Origin: Nostoc sp. CHAB 5834
GTDB lineage: Bacteria; Cyanobacteriota; Cyanobacteriia; Cyanobacteriales; Nostocaceae
DNA length: 64,000 nt
Direction: 5' to 3'
Assembly: GCA_020829485.1 (NCBI GenBank)
Contig: JAIVFU010000025.1
Coordinates: 17,374 to 81,373, forward strand
Shown: positions 8,689 to 17,631 of the stretch, piece after piece
Position numbering within the stretch: position 1 is the first letter of the stretch
How the letters are laid out: every line of letters begins with the position of its first letter
The notes under the pieces: generated by a model
The model's input: only the letters and a program-made list of their open reading frames with translations
Databases searched by the model: none
Told to the model about the DNA's origin: nothing
Program-made: the position numbers and the translations under genes

Positions 8689-9408
8689 GTGCGGGATGAT
8701 TTACAGGGCTTGGAAATTAGTCAGGGTGAACTGCAAAAACTGACTAATTTACCTGTCAATGATCAACTTTTAATTATTACAAACCCTCTGAAAAAATTAG
8801 CAAAATTATACATACAAAAGCTTAAAAGCTCGGAAGGAGCAACTGTAATTTTTATTGGGTTTGCTACATTTGTTTTTGGCTACCTTTTATTTGATATTTT
8901 TATAAAAATATTTGTAGCATGGATATCAATTCCATCCTGGCTACTATTAATGATATTAGCCCTATGGATTGGCTGTTTTACACAAACTATTTTATATTTA
9001 ATATGGAAAAGTAGAAGTAAAATTGTCAAACTTAACATGACAAATTCTCTGCAAATACTGTTAGCCGATGTTGAAAGATATAATACTGTTATTAGAGCAA
9101 TAGATATCAATGACCAAATAGAAGAAGCTGGTAATCCAGAAGTGCTTATAAAGGAAAGAGCAAGTGTTATCGAAGCTCTAAAACTGACCAAATCAGATTT
9201 AGTTCGCGCTTTGAAGACAGAAAGAATTTTGAGAGAGAATAAGAGTTTTATCCTTAGTAATACAGAATTATTCGTCAACAATTTAGCAACTTTAACAGCC
9301 ATGCAAGTAAATGAACAAGCTACTGAGCATGGAAGGTTACTCAACGAAGCATTACAGATTGCATTAGATGTGCAACACGAAATGAAAAGATTACAGACTC
9401 AGCGTTAA
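8689..9408 (+). CDS. Two-helix membrane protein of unknown function
   Basis: 239 residues from a GTG start with a ribosome site AAGGA at 8674-8678. I do not recognise a family. The first 50 residues are hydrophilic. Two adjacent membrane segments follow, at about residues 51-75 (VIFIGFATFVFGYLLFDIF) and 82-105 (LLLMILALWIGCFTQTILYL). The remaining 135 residues are charged and mostly helical, probably a coiled coil (RASVIEALKLTKSDLVRALK). The layout resembles small membrane-anchored helical adaptor proteins. The gene is AT-rich and stands alone. Confidence 0.65.
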   Translation: MRDDLQGLEISQGELQKLTNLPVNDQLLIITNPLKKLAKLYIQKLKSSEGATVIFIGFATFVFGYLLFDIFIKIFVAWISIPSWLLLMILALWIGCFTQTILYLIWKSRSKIVKLNMTNSLQILLADVERYNTVIRAIDINDQIEEAGNPEVLIKERASVIEALKLTKSDLVRALKTERILRENKSFILSNTELFVNNLATLTAMQVNEQATEHGRLLNEALQIALDVQHEMKRLQTQR

Positions 9409-9691
9409 GATAATTCGTAATTTGTAATTCGTAATGATGCTCTCTACGAGACTCTGCGCTAAGGTAATTAAGTTTTGTAATGGAGATTTAGAAAGCACTC
9501 GTGAATTGACTCAGCACTCAGTAAGAGTTGGAAAAAGCGTAGATGGTTCCGATAAGTCCATAGACACGCTGGGTGGGTTGACTTCCAACCTACTGGCTAG
9601 ATATCCTCAATGGCTTTTTTCATAATCCTTCCCACGGTTGCGATCGCCGGTCTAACATAAAGAATATACAAAAAAGCGATCGCTTATCGGC

Positions 9692-10459
9692 ATGGACTGG
9701 AAAGAAGTCAGAGGCAACTGGGTAATCATTCCCCGAAATCCCATAGGTATCATCCATTTTTTAGGAGGTGCATTTGTCGCCACTGCACCGCACATCACTT
9801 ATCGCTGGTTACTGGAACAATTGGCAAGTAAGGGTTATGTTGTAATTGCTACGCCTTTCGTCAACACCTTGGATCATACTGCGATCGCAAAATCTGTGCT
9901 GCTAAACTTTGATCGCACCCTCGAACGTCTACAAGATTCTGGGGCATTACGCAAGCTTTACTACCCAATCTACGGTATTGGGCACAGTATGGGCTGTAAA
10001 CTTCACTTGCTGATTGGTAGCCTCTTTAAAGTAGAACGCGCAGGCAATATTTTAATATCCTTCAACAACTACGCCGCTAAAGAAGCTATCCCCTTAGTAG
10101 AACAATTCAATTCTACTTTGAAAATCGAGTTTACCCCCTCGCCATTGGAAACCAACCAGCTTGTCCAAGAGCGTTACGACATCAGGCGCAATTTATTAAT
10201 AAAATTTAGCAATGACACCATTGACCAATCCGCAGCTTTAACCAAAATCTTACAAGAACGCTTTGATCAAATGGTGACAACACAAACGTTACCAGGAACT
10301 CACACAACACCACTAGGTCAAGACATTAAATGGCAAACTGGAACATCTTTCACCCCCTTTGATGCCTTAGGGCAATGGTTCAAACAAGAAGCATACCGCG
10401 ACTTGAACCAGCTAAAAAATACCATCCTCTTGTGGGTAAACCCTCTTGCACCCCCATAA
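9692..10459 (+). CDS. DUF1350 family alpha/beta-hydrolase-like protein
   Basis: 255 residues matching DUF1350, a family conserved in cyanobacteria and plastids. The opening MDWKEVRGNWVIIPRNP, the segment IIHFLGGAFVATAPHITYRW and the nucleophile-elbow-like GIGHSMGCKLH (Ser99) indicate an alpha/beta hydrolase fold. A catalytic Asp/His pair is less clear; the late DHTAIA and GTHTTPLG segments are candidates. Substrate and role are unknown. The ATG start lies 70 bases after the previous spurious frame, with a HIP1 site in the leader near 9676. Confidence 0.85.
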   Translation: MDWKEVRGNWVIIPRNPIGIIHFLGGAFVATAPHITYRWLLEQLASKGYVVIATPFVNTLDHTAIAKSVLLNFDRTLERLQDSGALRKLYYPIYGIGHSMGCKLHLLIGSLFKVERAGNILISFNNYAAKEAIPLVEQFNSTLKIEFTPSPLETNQLVQERYDIRRNLLIKFSNDTIDQSAALTKILQERFDQMVTTQTLPGTHTTPLGQDIKWQTGTSFTPFDALGQWFKQEAYRDLNQLKNTILLWVNPLAPP

Positions 10460-10506
10460 TGTTTTATGACTAATTAAAAAGTCATGAATTCGACGGAAAA
10501 ATAGAA

Positions 10507-10546
10507 ATGAGTTAGTAGTATATGTATATTCATACTACTAACTCAT
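10507..10546. repeat. Inverted repeat, 15-bp arms
   Basis: ATGAGTTAGTAGTAT (10507-10521) and its exact reverse complement (10532-10546) flank a 10-base loop. It lies between the DUF1350 gene and the phosphatase gene. There is no T-tract on the + side, so it is a poor + strand terminator; on the - strand it is followed by a T-rich stretch but no gene precedes it there. Confidence 0.7.
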
Positions 10547-10615
10547 TAGCCCGGAAACTATTTTTATTTTCTATTTTTACAGTAATTTATTAATTAGTGT
10601 TTACTACAATTGTCT

Positions 10616-11752
10616 ATGTTTCAAATATTAGTAATTGATGATGATTATTCAATAAAAATACTTCTGAAAAGGATGTTGGAAAAACAGGGTTATGAGGTAG
10701 TGACTGCCAGTAGCGGTGAGGAAGGGATAGAAAAGGCACTAGTTTACCGTCCAGCACTAATTATTTGTGATTGGATCATGCCGGGTTTAACTGGTCTGGA
10801 AGTCTGCCACCACATTAAGAAAAATCCCAAATTTTCCACCACATTCTTTATTTTATTAACATCCTTAGATTCGGTTGCTGATTGCGTCAAAGGTCTAGAT
10901 GCTGGTGCTGATGATTTTATTTCTAAACCTATCGAGCATAATGAATTACAAGCACGGGTAAGAGCAGGATTACGTCTGCATCAGTTGAGTAGAGATTTGC
11001 AGGCTCAAAAGTTGCTTTTAGAATCAGAAATGTCAGAAGCCGCAGAATATGTGCGATCGCTACTGCCTTTTGCCATGACTGAACCCTTCAATATAAATTT
11101 CCGATTCATTCCCTCACGGCAACTCGGCGGTGACTGTTTCGATTACTATTGGCTTGATGATGATTATTTGGCAATTTACTTACTTGATACTGCCGGACAT
11201 GGACTCAAAGCTACTCTTCCCTCTGTTTCAGTGCTGAATCTGCTGCGTTCCCGTGCGCTCAAAGGTCTAAATTATTACCAACCTAGTGATGTGTTGAAGG
11301 CTTTGAATGATACCTTTCAGATGAATTATCAAAATGACAAATACTTTACGATTTGGTACGGAGTTTACAACCGAACCAACGGTCAGTTAATTTATGCGAG
11401 TGCAGGTCATCCACCAGCAGTTTTAGTAACTGGCACATCTCCAAGAAAGTCTAAAGTTCAACTCTTGAAAACCCCCGGTATGCCAGTTGGGATGTTTCCA
11501 GAAGCAAAATATGTTGATGGGTTTTACAATATTGAAAAATTCAGTACCCTTTACATTTTTAGTGATGGTGCTTATGAAATCACTAAATCAGATGGCACAC
11601 TTTGGAGTTTGGATGCTTTTATTCAGCTACTACTTAGCTTACAAAATCCGGTTGATTGCCAACTCGATCAGGTATTGAGTTATTTAATCGCTCTAAACTC
11701 CAAAGATGCTTTTGATGATGATTTATCTATCTTACAAATTAAATTTAATTAA
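10616..11752 (+). CDS. Response-regulator / PP2C (RsbU-SpoIIE type) serine phosphatase
   Basis: 378 residues from ATG 10616 (an in-frame TTG lies two codons upstream). Residues 1-120 are a receiver domain with the acidic pocket D8-D10, phospho-acceptor D52 in ICDWIMPG, T82 and K104 in FISKP. A short coiled coil follows, then from about 155 a PP2C/SpoIIE phosphatase: RQLGGDCFDYY (D173), YLLDTAGHG (D191), SAGHPPAVLV, IFSDGAYE and DDDLSILQI. Such proteins dephosphorylate STAS anti-anti-sigma factors in partner switching. The gene for a STAS protein lies tail to tail, overlapping by 4 bp, so the two probably act together. Confidence 0.9.
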   Translation: MFQILVIDDDYSIKILLKRMLEKQGYEVVTASSGEEGIEKALVYRPALIICDWIMPGLTGLEVCHHIKKNPKFSTTFFILLTSLDSVADCVKGLDAGADDFISKPIEHNELQARVRAGLRLHQLSRDLQAQKLLLESEMSEAAEYVRSLLPFAMTEPFNINFRFIPSRQLGGDCFDYYWLDDDYLAIYLLDTAGHGLKATLPSVSVLNLLRSRALKGLNYYQPSDVLKALNDTFQMNYQNDKYFTIWYGVYNRTNGQLIYASAGHPPAVLVTGTSPRKSKVQLLKTPGMPVGMFPEAKYVDGFYNIEKFSTLYIFSDGAYEITKSDGTLWSLDAFIQLLLSLQNPVDCQLDQVLSYLIALNSKDAFDDDLSILQIKFN

Positions 11753-12075
11753 TTCTTTGGCACTAAAACCTGATTAAATGCGTCTTGGCTAGGAAATATT
11801 TCAAACACTTTATCCATATTAGTCAGTTCAAATAATATCCTCACTTGCTCATTAATTGAGCATATAACAAGCTTACTATCCGCTGCTCGCAAGGTTTTAA
11901 AAGCTAATACTAAAGCCCCCAAACCGGAACTATCCATAAATGTTACATCTTGAAAATCAACTAGCACAATTTTTGTACCAACCTTTAAAGTTTCAGTAAT
12001 ATTCTGTCGAAAATCTTGTGAAGTTGTGGCGTTTAAATTACCGGTGAGCTTAATAATTTTCACTTGTTCTATCAT
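11749..12075 (-). CDS. STAS-domain anti-sigma factor antagonist
   Basis: 108 residues forming one STAS domain. The motif VTFMDSSGLGALVL contains Ser49, which aligns with phospho-Ser58 of SpoIIAA; kinase/phosphatase control of this serine is known in the family. The flanking strands KIIKLTGNLNATTS and KLVICSINEQVRILFELTNM also fit. It converges on the receiver-PP2C gene and its stop codon overlaps that gene's 3' end, so expression of one may affect the other. No anti-sigma kinase (HATPase) gene is close by. Confidence 0.88.
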   Translation of the reverse strand: MIEQVKIIKLTGNLNATTSQDFRQNITETLKVGTKIVLVDFQDVTFMDSSGLGALVLAFKTLRAADSKLVICSINEQVRILFELTNMDKVFEIFPSQDAFNQVLVPKN

Positions 12076-12533
12076 AATATATGTTATGCTGATTTCTGTA
12101 AATGATGCTTTGATTTTGCTATTATATACCGATCATAGAAAATTAAAAATACTTCCAAGTAAAAATCATAGGTTGCTACTGAATATTTATTTATAAGTGA
12201 TACCAGAAGAATAAGTAAGGATAAACTCTAAACATCTTTATCTTATTGTTAATCAAAAACTAATTTTTATTTAACTAAATATTGCCTGATTACTAGGAAA
12301 TGGCTAACTAAGAATAACGGATATACATCTTCTTAAAGGCTAATATTGAACTAAAAGTAAAAATTCCAGCTTTTCGCATAATTTGCTAAAGATTTTTGCA
12401 AAACTGAAATTTGTTCAATAAAAATTATCAAAATAGCCTGCAAAAGCAGGCTTTGTTTATGTAACCCAGACTTCCAGTCTGAGGGAATTAATGGGCAGCT
12501 TTGTACGATAATAATTAGCATTTACATTTATTT
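12076..12533. other. AT-rich intergenic region
   Basis: Leader of the STAS gene on the - strand followed by AT-rich sequence. It contains the hairpin at 12435-12460 and a smaller CAGAC/GTCTG hairpin near 12467-12481. No gene is recognised. Confidence 0.5.
12435..12460 (+). terminator. Terminator-like hairpin
   Basis: AGCCTGC, AAAA loop, GCAGGCT, then TTGTTTATG. A compact 7-bp stem with a T-rich tail. No + strand gene ends just upstream, so it may be part of a small repeat or end an unrecognised transcript. Confidence 0.45.
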
Positions 12534-12707
12534 ATGTCCGATTACTTACATAATTGCAATAATTCTTGTCTAGATGAAGAAACTTTAGCAAAAAAACTTG
12601 GTTTTAGCAGCCATATAGTTCAAATAAGCGGTTTTGTAGCTCAGGCGGGGAGGCGGCTACCTGACTTTAGTCAGGGGGGAATTACACCAACAAATATAAG
12701 CCTTTAA
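12534..12707 (+). CDS. Possible small protein, 57 aa
   Basis: ATG 12534 opens a 57-codon frame: MSDYLHNCNNSCLDEETLAK, then KLGFSSHIVQISGFVAQAGR, ending in a segment coded by the hairpin CTGACTTTAGTCAG. No family is recognised and there is no clear ribosome site. The last third overlaps a repeat-like stretch, which argues against a conserved protein. Listed because it is the only substantial frame in a 670-bp gap. Confidence 0.2.
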   Translation: MSDYLHNCNNSCLDEETLAKKLGFSSHIVQISGFVAQAGRRLPDFSQGGITPTNISL

Positions 12708-12745
12708 AGCTTTAAGGGCATTCGAGAAAGGCGAAAATTTGCCTT

Positions 12746-13399
12746 CTAGCTCTCTCTAAGAGGACTTACTTTAGCTCGATAAAGCAGCTTTTCACCTTGA
12801 AGGTAGCCAGTGTAGCGCACCTTGACTATTTCTCCAGGTTGTGCAGTTCCCTCCATCAATTGGTGCAGTTGGGGATCATAAGGTAATTCTACCCCTACGG
12901 GTGCGATCGCTTCTACCCCCCATGCCTGTAAAAGCTTTTCTAGAGGTTTTTGCACCAATGGTAATATTTTGACTGCTGCTAGCTGGGGATTCTCCTGCGC
13001 TTTCTGTGCTGCGGTTGGCCATTGCAATAATAAAGACTCCAGCAGTTGCAAACTCGACTGCTGGAGTTCTTGTAGTAATATTTCTCGCTGTTGTTCTAAT
13101 TGAAGTTGCGATCGCTGGTACTCTTTTCTTAAATCTGCAATTTCTTCTAATAATTCCTGAGTGGGCGCTGCTTTCTCTGATAAGAACTCTACGGTTGAAA
13201 AAGTTGCGATTAATTCATTTAATGAAATTTGTAGCACTGGCGACAGCTTAAGCAGTATATGTACTCGCATCTGCTCAAGCTTTCCTTGGCGTAACCGCAA
13301 AAGTTGACGCTCTGAGACACCAGCAGCGCGACTCAGCGCTTTGAAACTAGGAATCCCCGCCTGTTGCATTAAATCTTGCAACTTTTGGGAATTGGGCAT
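12746..13399 (-). CDS. HTH (XRE-like) protein with GrpE-like C-terminal domain
   Basis: 217 residues from the ATG at 13399. The frame also has an ATG at 13420, but the region is built from GGGAATT/GGGCATT heptamer repeats, so the true start could be either, or MQQAGIPS at 13369. The N-terminus is a helix-turn-helix: IPSFKALSRAAGVSERQLLR and RLRQGKLEQMRVHILLKLS. Then comes a coiled coil (LRKEYQRSQLQLEQQREILL) and a C-terminal part like the GrpE nucleotide-exchange domain: PLEKLLQAWGVEAIAPVGVE and GEIVKVRYTGYLQGEKLLYR. This HTH-GrpE-like fusion is known in cyanobacteria; whether it binds DNA, DnaK or both is not established. It lies downstream of Dps on the same strand. Confidence 0.7.
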   Translation of the reverse strand: MPNSQKLQDLMQQAGIPSFKALSRAAGVSERQLLRLRQGKLEQMRVHILLKLSPVLQISLNELIATFSTVEFLSEKAAPTQELLEEIADLRKEYQRSQLQLEQQREILLQELQQSSLQLLESLLLQWPTAAQKAQENPQLAAVKILPLVQKPLEKLLQAWGVEAIAPVGVELPYDPQLHQLMEGTAQPGEIVKVRYTGYLQGEKLLYRAKVSPLRES

Positions 13400-13503
13400 T
13401 GGGAATTGGGAATTGGGCATCGGGAATTGAAAAGAGGCAGAGGGGCAGGTGCAGGGGGAAGGGGGGAAAACTCTGCTCCCTACTCCCTACTCCCCATTCC
13501 CCA
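13386..13503. repeat. Heptamer short tandem repeats (STRR type)
   Basis: Mixture of TTGGGAA, TTGGGCA, GGGGCAG and CTACTCC heptamers between the HTH-GrpE and Dps genes. The left end runs into the start region of the HTH-GrpE gene and supplies two alternative ATG codons. Confidence 0.8.
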
Positions 13504-13506
13504 ATC

Positions 13507-13998
13507 CTATTCTTCCAGTAAACTTCTCAACATCCAAGCTGTCTTTTCATGTACTTGCATCCGTTGAGTTAATAAATCGGCGGTAGGTTCGTCGTTAACT
13601 TCCTCTACCACGGGGAAAATAGAGCGTGCAGTTCGGACTACGGCTTCTTGTCCTTCCACTAGTAAACCGATCATTTCCACAGCTTTCGGAACTCCGGGAG
13701 TTTCTGGAATCGAACTCAGTTTCGCATATTCGCTGTAGGTTCCCGGCGCGGGATAGCCAAGCGCTCTAATTCTCTCGGCAATTAAATCAACTGCTAAAGC
13801 TAATTCTGTATACTGTGTCTCAAACATCAAATGCAACGTTTGGAACATCGGCCCCGTTACATTCCAATGGAAGTTATGAGTTTTCAGATAAAGTGTATAA
13901 GTGTCAGCCAACAGGCGAGATAAACCCTCGGCAATTTTAGCCCTACTCGCCTCGTCAATGCCGATATTTACATTTTTGACTGTTACTTTCGATGACAT
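13507..13998 (-). CDS. Dps-family ferritin-like DNA-protection protein
   Basis: 163 residues, the usual length for Dps. Inter-subunit ferroxidase ligands are visible: H44 in [10 protein letters not shown]56 in LHLMF, and D71/E75 in AVDLIAERI. Dps proteins form dodecamers that oxidise and store iron, limiting hydroxyl-radical damage, and some bind DNA. The ATG has a strong ribosome site (AGGAGAAA) just upstream. A sulfiredoxin gene precedes it on the same strand (138-bp gap) and the HTH-GrpE-like gene follows, suggesting a small oxidative-stress group. N-terminal [11 protein letters not shown] is short, so DNA binding is uncertain. Confidence 0.93.
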   Translation of the reverse strand: MSSKVTVKNVNIGIDEASRAKIAEGLSRLLADTYTLYLKTHNFHWNVTGPMFQTLHLMFETQYTELALAVDLIAERIRALGYPAPGTYSEYAKLSSIPETPGVPKAVEMIGLLVEGQEAVVRTARSIFPVVEEVNDEPTADLLTQRMQVHEKTAWMLRSLLEE

Positions 13999-14081
13999 AA
14001 TTTTCTCCTAATTTAGGTTATATGTAATTGGGGATTGGGAATTGGGCATGGGGCATTGGGGAAGAGGAGGCAGGAGTTCTT

Positions 14082-14115
14082 CAATTTTGAATTTTGAATT
14101 TTGAATTTTGAATTG
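14082..14115. repeat. Heptamer repeat, TTTTGAA units
   Basis: Four to five copies of the 7-bp unit TTTTGAA in the gap between sulfiredoxin and Dps, next to GGGCATT-type heptamers at 14030-14060. The same TTTTGAA unit recurs just before the permease gene at 48790. Confidence 0.8.
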
Positions 14116-14136
14116 ATTTCTCCCCATTCCCATTCT

Positions 14137-14400
14137 CTACGCCAAGTGCATCTTTAAAACGCTGCGGGGTGCTTTACGAACTCTGGCTAAAACGGTTTCT
14201 TTGCCTAAACGCTGGCAAGCCTCATACCGATGGCAACCAGAAAAGCCATAATATTGTCCATCTACTTCTAGGACATCTATAGGTTCTTGCTGCCCAATCT
14301 CCGCAATCGATTCCATTAAGGTTTGCACTTTATTTGGATCGTTTGCACGGGGCAACGGCCGTTTTATCTGATTTAATGGAATTTCTTGGACTTTAACCAT
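14137..14400 (-). CDS. srx: Sulfiredoxin
   Basis: 87 residues from ATG 14400; a TTG start five codons upstream is possible. ParB/Srx fold with the sulfiredoxin active-site motif FSGCHRYEA, catalytic Cys56. Sulfiredoxin uses ATP to reduce cysteine sulfinic acid in over-oxidised 2-Cys peroxiredoxins. Supporting segments are VQEIPLNQIKRPLPR, SIAEIGQQEPIDVLEVDG and QRLGKETVLARVRKAPRSVL. A ParB-type DNA-binding role is unlikely, because the protein is short and has the Cys-His-Arg triad. It sits directly upstream of Dps on the same strand, which fits a peroxide-defence role. Confidence 0.88.
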   Translation of the reverse strand: MVKVQEIPLNQIKRPLPRANDPNKVQTLMESIAEIGQQEPIDVLEVDGQYYGFSGCHRYEACQRLGKETVLARVRKAPRSVLKMHLA

Positions 14401-14662
14401 AAGGACTTTAGCCAACTAGTTCTGTTTTGTGTCTCTAAATAAATCATAGTCATTATGACTACGTTTTGCAACCTGTTTGGGCAAAACTGCTAATGGTATC
14501 ATTGGAGCACTCATGCGACAAAAAAACCGCACTACAAAGCAATTAAAAAATCCGCTCCAACACCGCATTAAGGGGCAGAAGACGATCGATTACTCGCTAT
14601 GGCAACTTTTGGAGACGCTCTTACCAGCTTGCTTCCCCGTAGGGATTCGCTATCAGGTAGCT

Positions 14663-16255
14663 ATGAAATTTTCGCTTTGGCGTTTTTCCCACACTGTGCT
14701 GACTACATTTTGTCTATTGGGACTAACTGCTGCATCAGCGCCTGAGAGTAACATTCAGGGTATGGAACTGAAAATTGGGATTGTGCAGCGATTTGGCTCA
14801 CAACCCACAGCCAAGCTGCAATTAGAACCTACAAAAGGCGATCGCTTAAAGCTAAAATTTATTATTGCAAGCAACAAGCAGCAAACCCTAGTTACCAAAA
14901 ATCCTGTAAAGCTGGAAACAGTCATGCAAGCTTTACCCCAGCCAACAGTTGAGGAAGTAGTAGTTTTAGGCACATATCGCACCTTTGAAACTGCGGAAGA
15001 CAGTGCTAATAAATGGCGTTCTCAAGGAATGGAAGTGGAAATAGCCCAGCCAGAACGCTGGCAGGTTTGGGCAAAACGAGATGTTTATAGCACTCCTTTA
15101 CTGCGGCGGTTGCTATTGCAAAACATCCAAGCTTCTACCAAAGAAAAAGTATATCTTGATACTAAAGTTTTAAAACAAGTACCGCGAGTTAGTTGGGTGG
15201 TGGATGGTAAGCGCTATAGCCCGAATGATTTGGAAATTAGTAGTGATAAAAACTTGATTCGGGTGAATAAAAGCGAGAAACCTGAAAATGCTCGTCTTTA
15301 TGCTGGGCGAATGAATTTGCAGCCAAATGCTTATGGCACATACACTTTAGTTAACCAAGTTCCTTTAGAAACTTATTTGCGTGGGGTTGTGCCTTACGAA
15401 ATAGGCATAAATGCACCAACAGCTGCGCTAGAAGCCCAAGCAATTCTGGCTCGGACTTATGCTTTAAGAAATTTACGTAGGTTCGCAGCAGATAACTATC
15501 AGTTGTGTGCTGATACTCACTGTCAAGTTTATTATGGGCTGAATGGAGCGGCCGCCAAAACAGACAAAGCGATCGCCTCAACTAGAGGTAAGGTAGTAAC
15601 CTATAAAAACCAACTAGTAGATGCCCTTTATTCTTCTACTACTGGTGGCGTTACCGCCTCCTTCAGCGATGTCTGGAATGGTGACGATCGTCCCTATCTG
15701 CGCCCTGTACTCGATGCTGCAACTAATTTTTGGGACTTGTCTAAGCAGAGTTTAGCAGATGAAGAGAACTTCCAAAAATTTATTAATATCCAACAAGGAT
15801 TTAATGAAAGCAAGTGGGATATGTTTCGTTGGCATAAGGAAACCCCTTTAGAGGATATTACCAAGGACTTGCAGAAATTTTTGCAGGTGAAAAACAGTCC
15901 CCATGCCAAATTTAAGACAATTCAGGCTATGGCAGTAGTGAAGCGAAGCCAGAGTGGGCGTATCCTTGAACTTGCCGTTAAAACTGATAACAGCACCTTT
16001 GTTCTCCACAAAGACGAAGTTCGTAGTGCCTTTGCTGCTCCTAGAAGTACGCTATTTTACATAGAAGCCCTGAACAAAGGAAAACCCGAACTGTGGGGAT
16101 ACGCTTTTATTGGTGGTGGATTAGGACATGGAGTCGGCTTGAGTCAAACTGGCGCTCAAAATTTAGCTAAATTAGGTTGGTCAAGTCCAAAAATTCTCCA
16201 ATTCTACTATCCTGGTACTCAGATTCAGATTCTCAGCAAAGAGACTAAACTTTAA
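14663..16255 (+). CDS. SpoIID/LytB-domain secreted protein
   Basis: 530 residues from ATG 14663, where MKFSLWRFSHTVLTTFCLLG starts a good signal peptide. The frame is open back to 14477, and ATG 14513 has a GGAG ribosome site, but the extra part includes a dispersed-repeat stretch. The SpoIID domain covers the C-terminal half: YLRGVVPYEIGINAPTAALE, AQAILARTYALRN, DTHCQVYYGL, ALYSSTTGG and GLGHGVGLSQTGAQNLA. SpoIID-type proteins are lytic transglycosylases acting on peptidoglycan; in non-sporulating cyanobacteria a cell-wall or amidase-enhancing role is inferred. The N-terminal region may be an SPOR-like or substrate-contact domain. Confidence 0.85.
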   Translation: MKFSLWRFSHTVLTTFCLLGLTAASAPESNIQGMELKIGIVQRFGSQPTAKLQLEPTKGDRLKLKFIIASNKQQTLVTKNPVKLETVMQALPQPTVEEVVVLGTYRTFETAEDSANKWRSQGMEVEIAQPERWQVWAKRDVYSTPLLRRLLLQNIQASTKEKVYLDTKVLKQVPRVSWVVDGKRYSPNDLEISSDKNLIRVNKSEKPENARLYAGRMNLQPNAYGTYTLVNQVPLETYLRGVVPYEIGINAPTAALEAQAILARTYALRNLRRFAADNYQLCADTHCQVYYGLNGAAAKTDKAIASTRGKVVTYKNQLVDALYSSTTGGVTASFSDVWNGDDRPYLRPVLDAATNFWDLSKQSLADEENFQKFINIQQGFNESKWDMFRWHKETPLEDITKDLQKFLQVKNSPHAKFKTIQAMAVVKRSQSGRILELAVKTDNSTFVLHKDEVRSAFAAPRSTLFYIEALNKGKPELWGYAFIGGGLGHGVGLSQTGAQNLAKLGWSSPKILQFYYPGTQIQILSKETKL

Positions 16256-16286
16256 GCTAATCGGAAAACTCCATACTTAAAAAATC

Positions 16287-16388
16287 GGCATTGCTGATTG
16301 CGGTATGAAAACGATTGTGCATTCCGGTGAAAATCCTTGTAGAGACGTAAAATTTTACGCCAAATTCATACCTCGATTCAGCAACGCC
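16287..16388. mobile_element. 102-bp MITE with 8-bp target duplication (family A)
   Basis: Terminal inverted repeats GGCATTGCTGATTGCGGTATGAA (left, 16287) and its imperfect complement ending AGCAACGCC (right, 16388). The element is flanked on both sides by AAAAAATC (16279-16286 and 16389-16396), an exact 8-bp duplication. No coding capacity. A second, more decayed copy lies at 20351-20444. Confidence 0.85.
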
Positions 16389-16397
16389 AAAAAATCA

Positions 16398-16429
16398 AGC
16401 AGGAACACAATATTTACTGTGTTCCTGCT
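16398..16429 (-). terminator. Probable petF terminator
   Basis: AGCAGGAACACA and TGTGTTCCTGCT form a perfect 12-bp stem with an 8-base loop. On the - strand the stem is followed by TTGATTTTTT. It lies about 135 bases past the ferredoxin stop codon. The MITE inserted immediately beyond it. Confidence 0.75.
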
Positions 16430-16564
16430 CAACACGAAATTAGGCTTTTTGTCAAACTCGCTTTATCGACACGGCATTGAGAGGGCGTTGACACTACATG
16501 GGATTCTTCTATTTTTCAACATTATTTACTCTTGCAAGAGATTTATTGTTGAGGGGCCTAACTC

Positions 16565-17053
<489 letters not shown>

Positions 17054-17297
17054 TTATATTATTTCCGTCCTAAGTCAGGTTGTAATTAGAAAAAATTATC
17101 TTAATGGATAAAAAACATTGACAAGATTAATGCTAATTGTATTTTGTAGGATTTACGCAGAAGAGATTCCCAACTTACTATAGGACTCATATTTGATTTT
17201 TGAACAAAACTCAGTACACCTTTATTCCTTCTTCCCAGTCCCTTACCTCTACGATTGATTCAGAAATCAAATCGGATTGCGTTTTGAAAACATGCCC

Positions 17298-17395
17298 TAG
17301 TAGTCTGTCAAATTCATTTTGACGGTTAGGGAGACGCGATAAATCGCCGTCTCTACTCTTAATCTATCCGTCAATTATTTCTTGACAGACTACTA
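17298..17395. mobile_element. 98-bp MITE, TAGTAGTCTGTCAA ends (family B)
   Basis: TAGTAGTCTGTCAA at 17298-17311 and TTGACAGACTACTA at 17382-17395 are exact inverted repeats, with further pairing inside (TTGACGG/CCGTCAA). The outer TA on both sides fits a TA target-site duplication of Tc1/IS630-type elements. The interior holds a GAGACG...CGTCTC palindrome. A second copy is at 32999-33118. Confidence 0.8.
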
Positions 17396-17439
17396 AGCTG
17401 ATATGCGTCTAAATTATATAAACATTCTTTATAATCGTT

Positions 17440-17494
17440 GACGGTTGACGGTTATCGGTCATCAGTCAACAGTCAACAGTCAACAGTCATCAGG
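17440..17494. repeat. Heptamer repeat, CAACAGT / TTGACGG units
   Basis: Tandem 7-bp units: GTTGACG twice, then AGTCAAC/CAACAGT four to five times. Noncoding, upstream of bvdR. Confidence 0.8.
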
Positions 17495-17631
17495 TAAATG
17501 TACAAGTTAAATGCGTAACAGCTTAGTACGAATGTTGTAGAGTCTAAACTGGTGAAATCTTTTGATTCCCTATGAAAAAAGAATCTCACTACTAGAAGCA
17601 TGAAAGAATCAAAACAGAACTAGTGAGGATC

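Noticed and set aside
9434..9625. 63-codon frame between membrane protein and DUF1350 genes
   Set aside because: No ribosome site, no recognisable domain; begins in AATTCGTAAT-type repeats.
14137..14400. ParB partition protein
   Set aside because: The protein is only 87 residues and has the sulfiredoxin FSGCHR active site.
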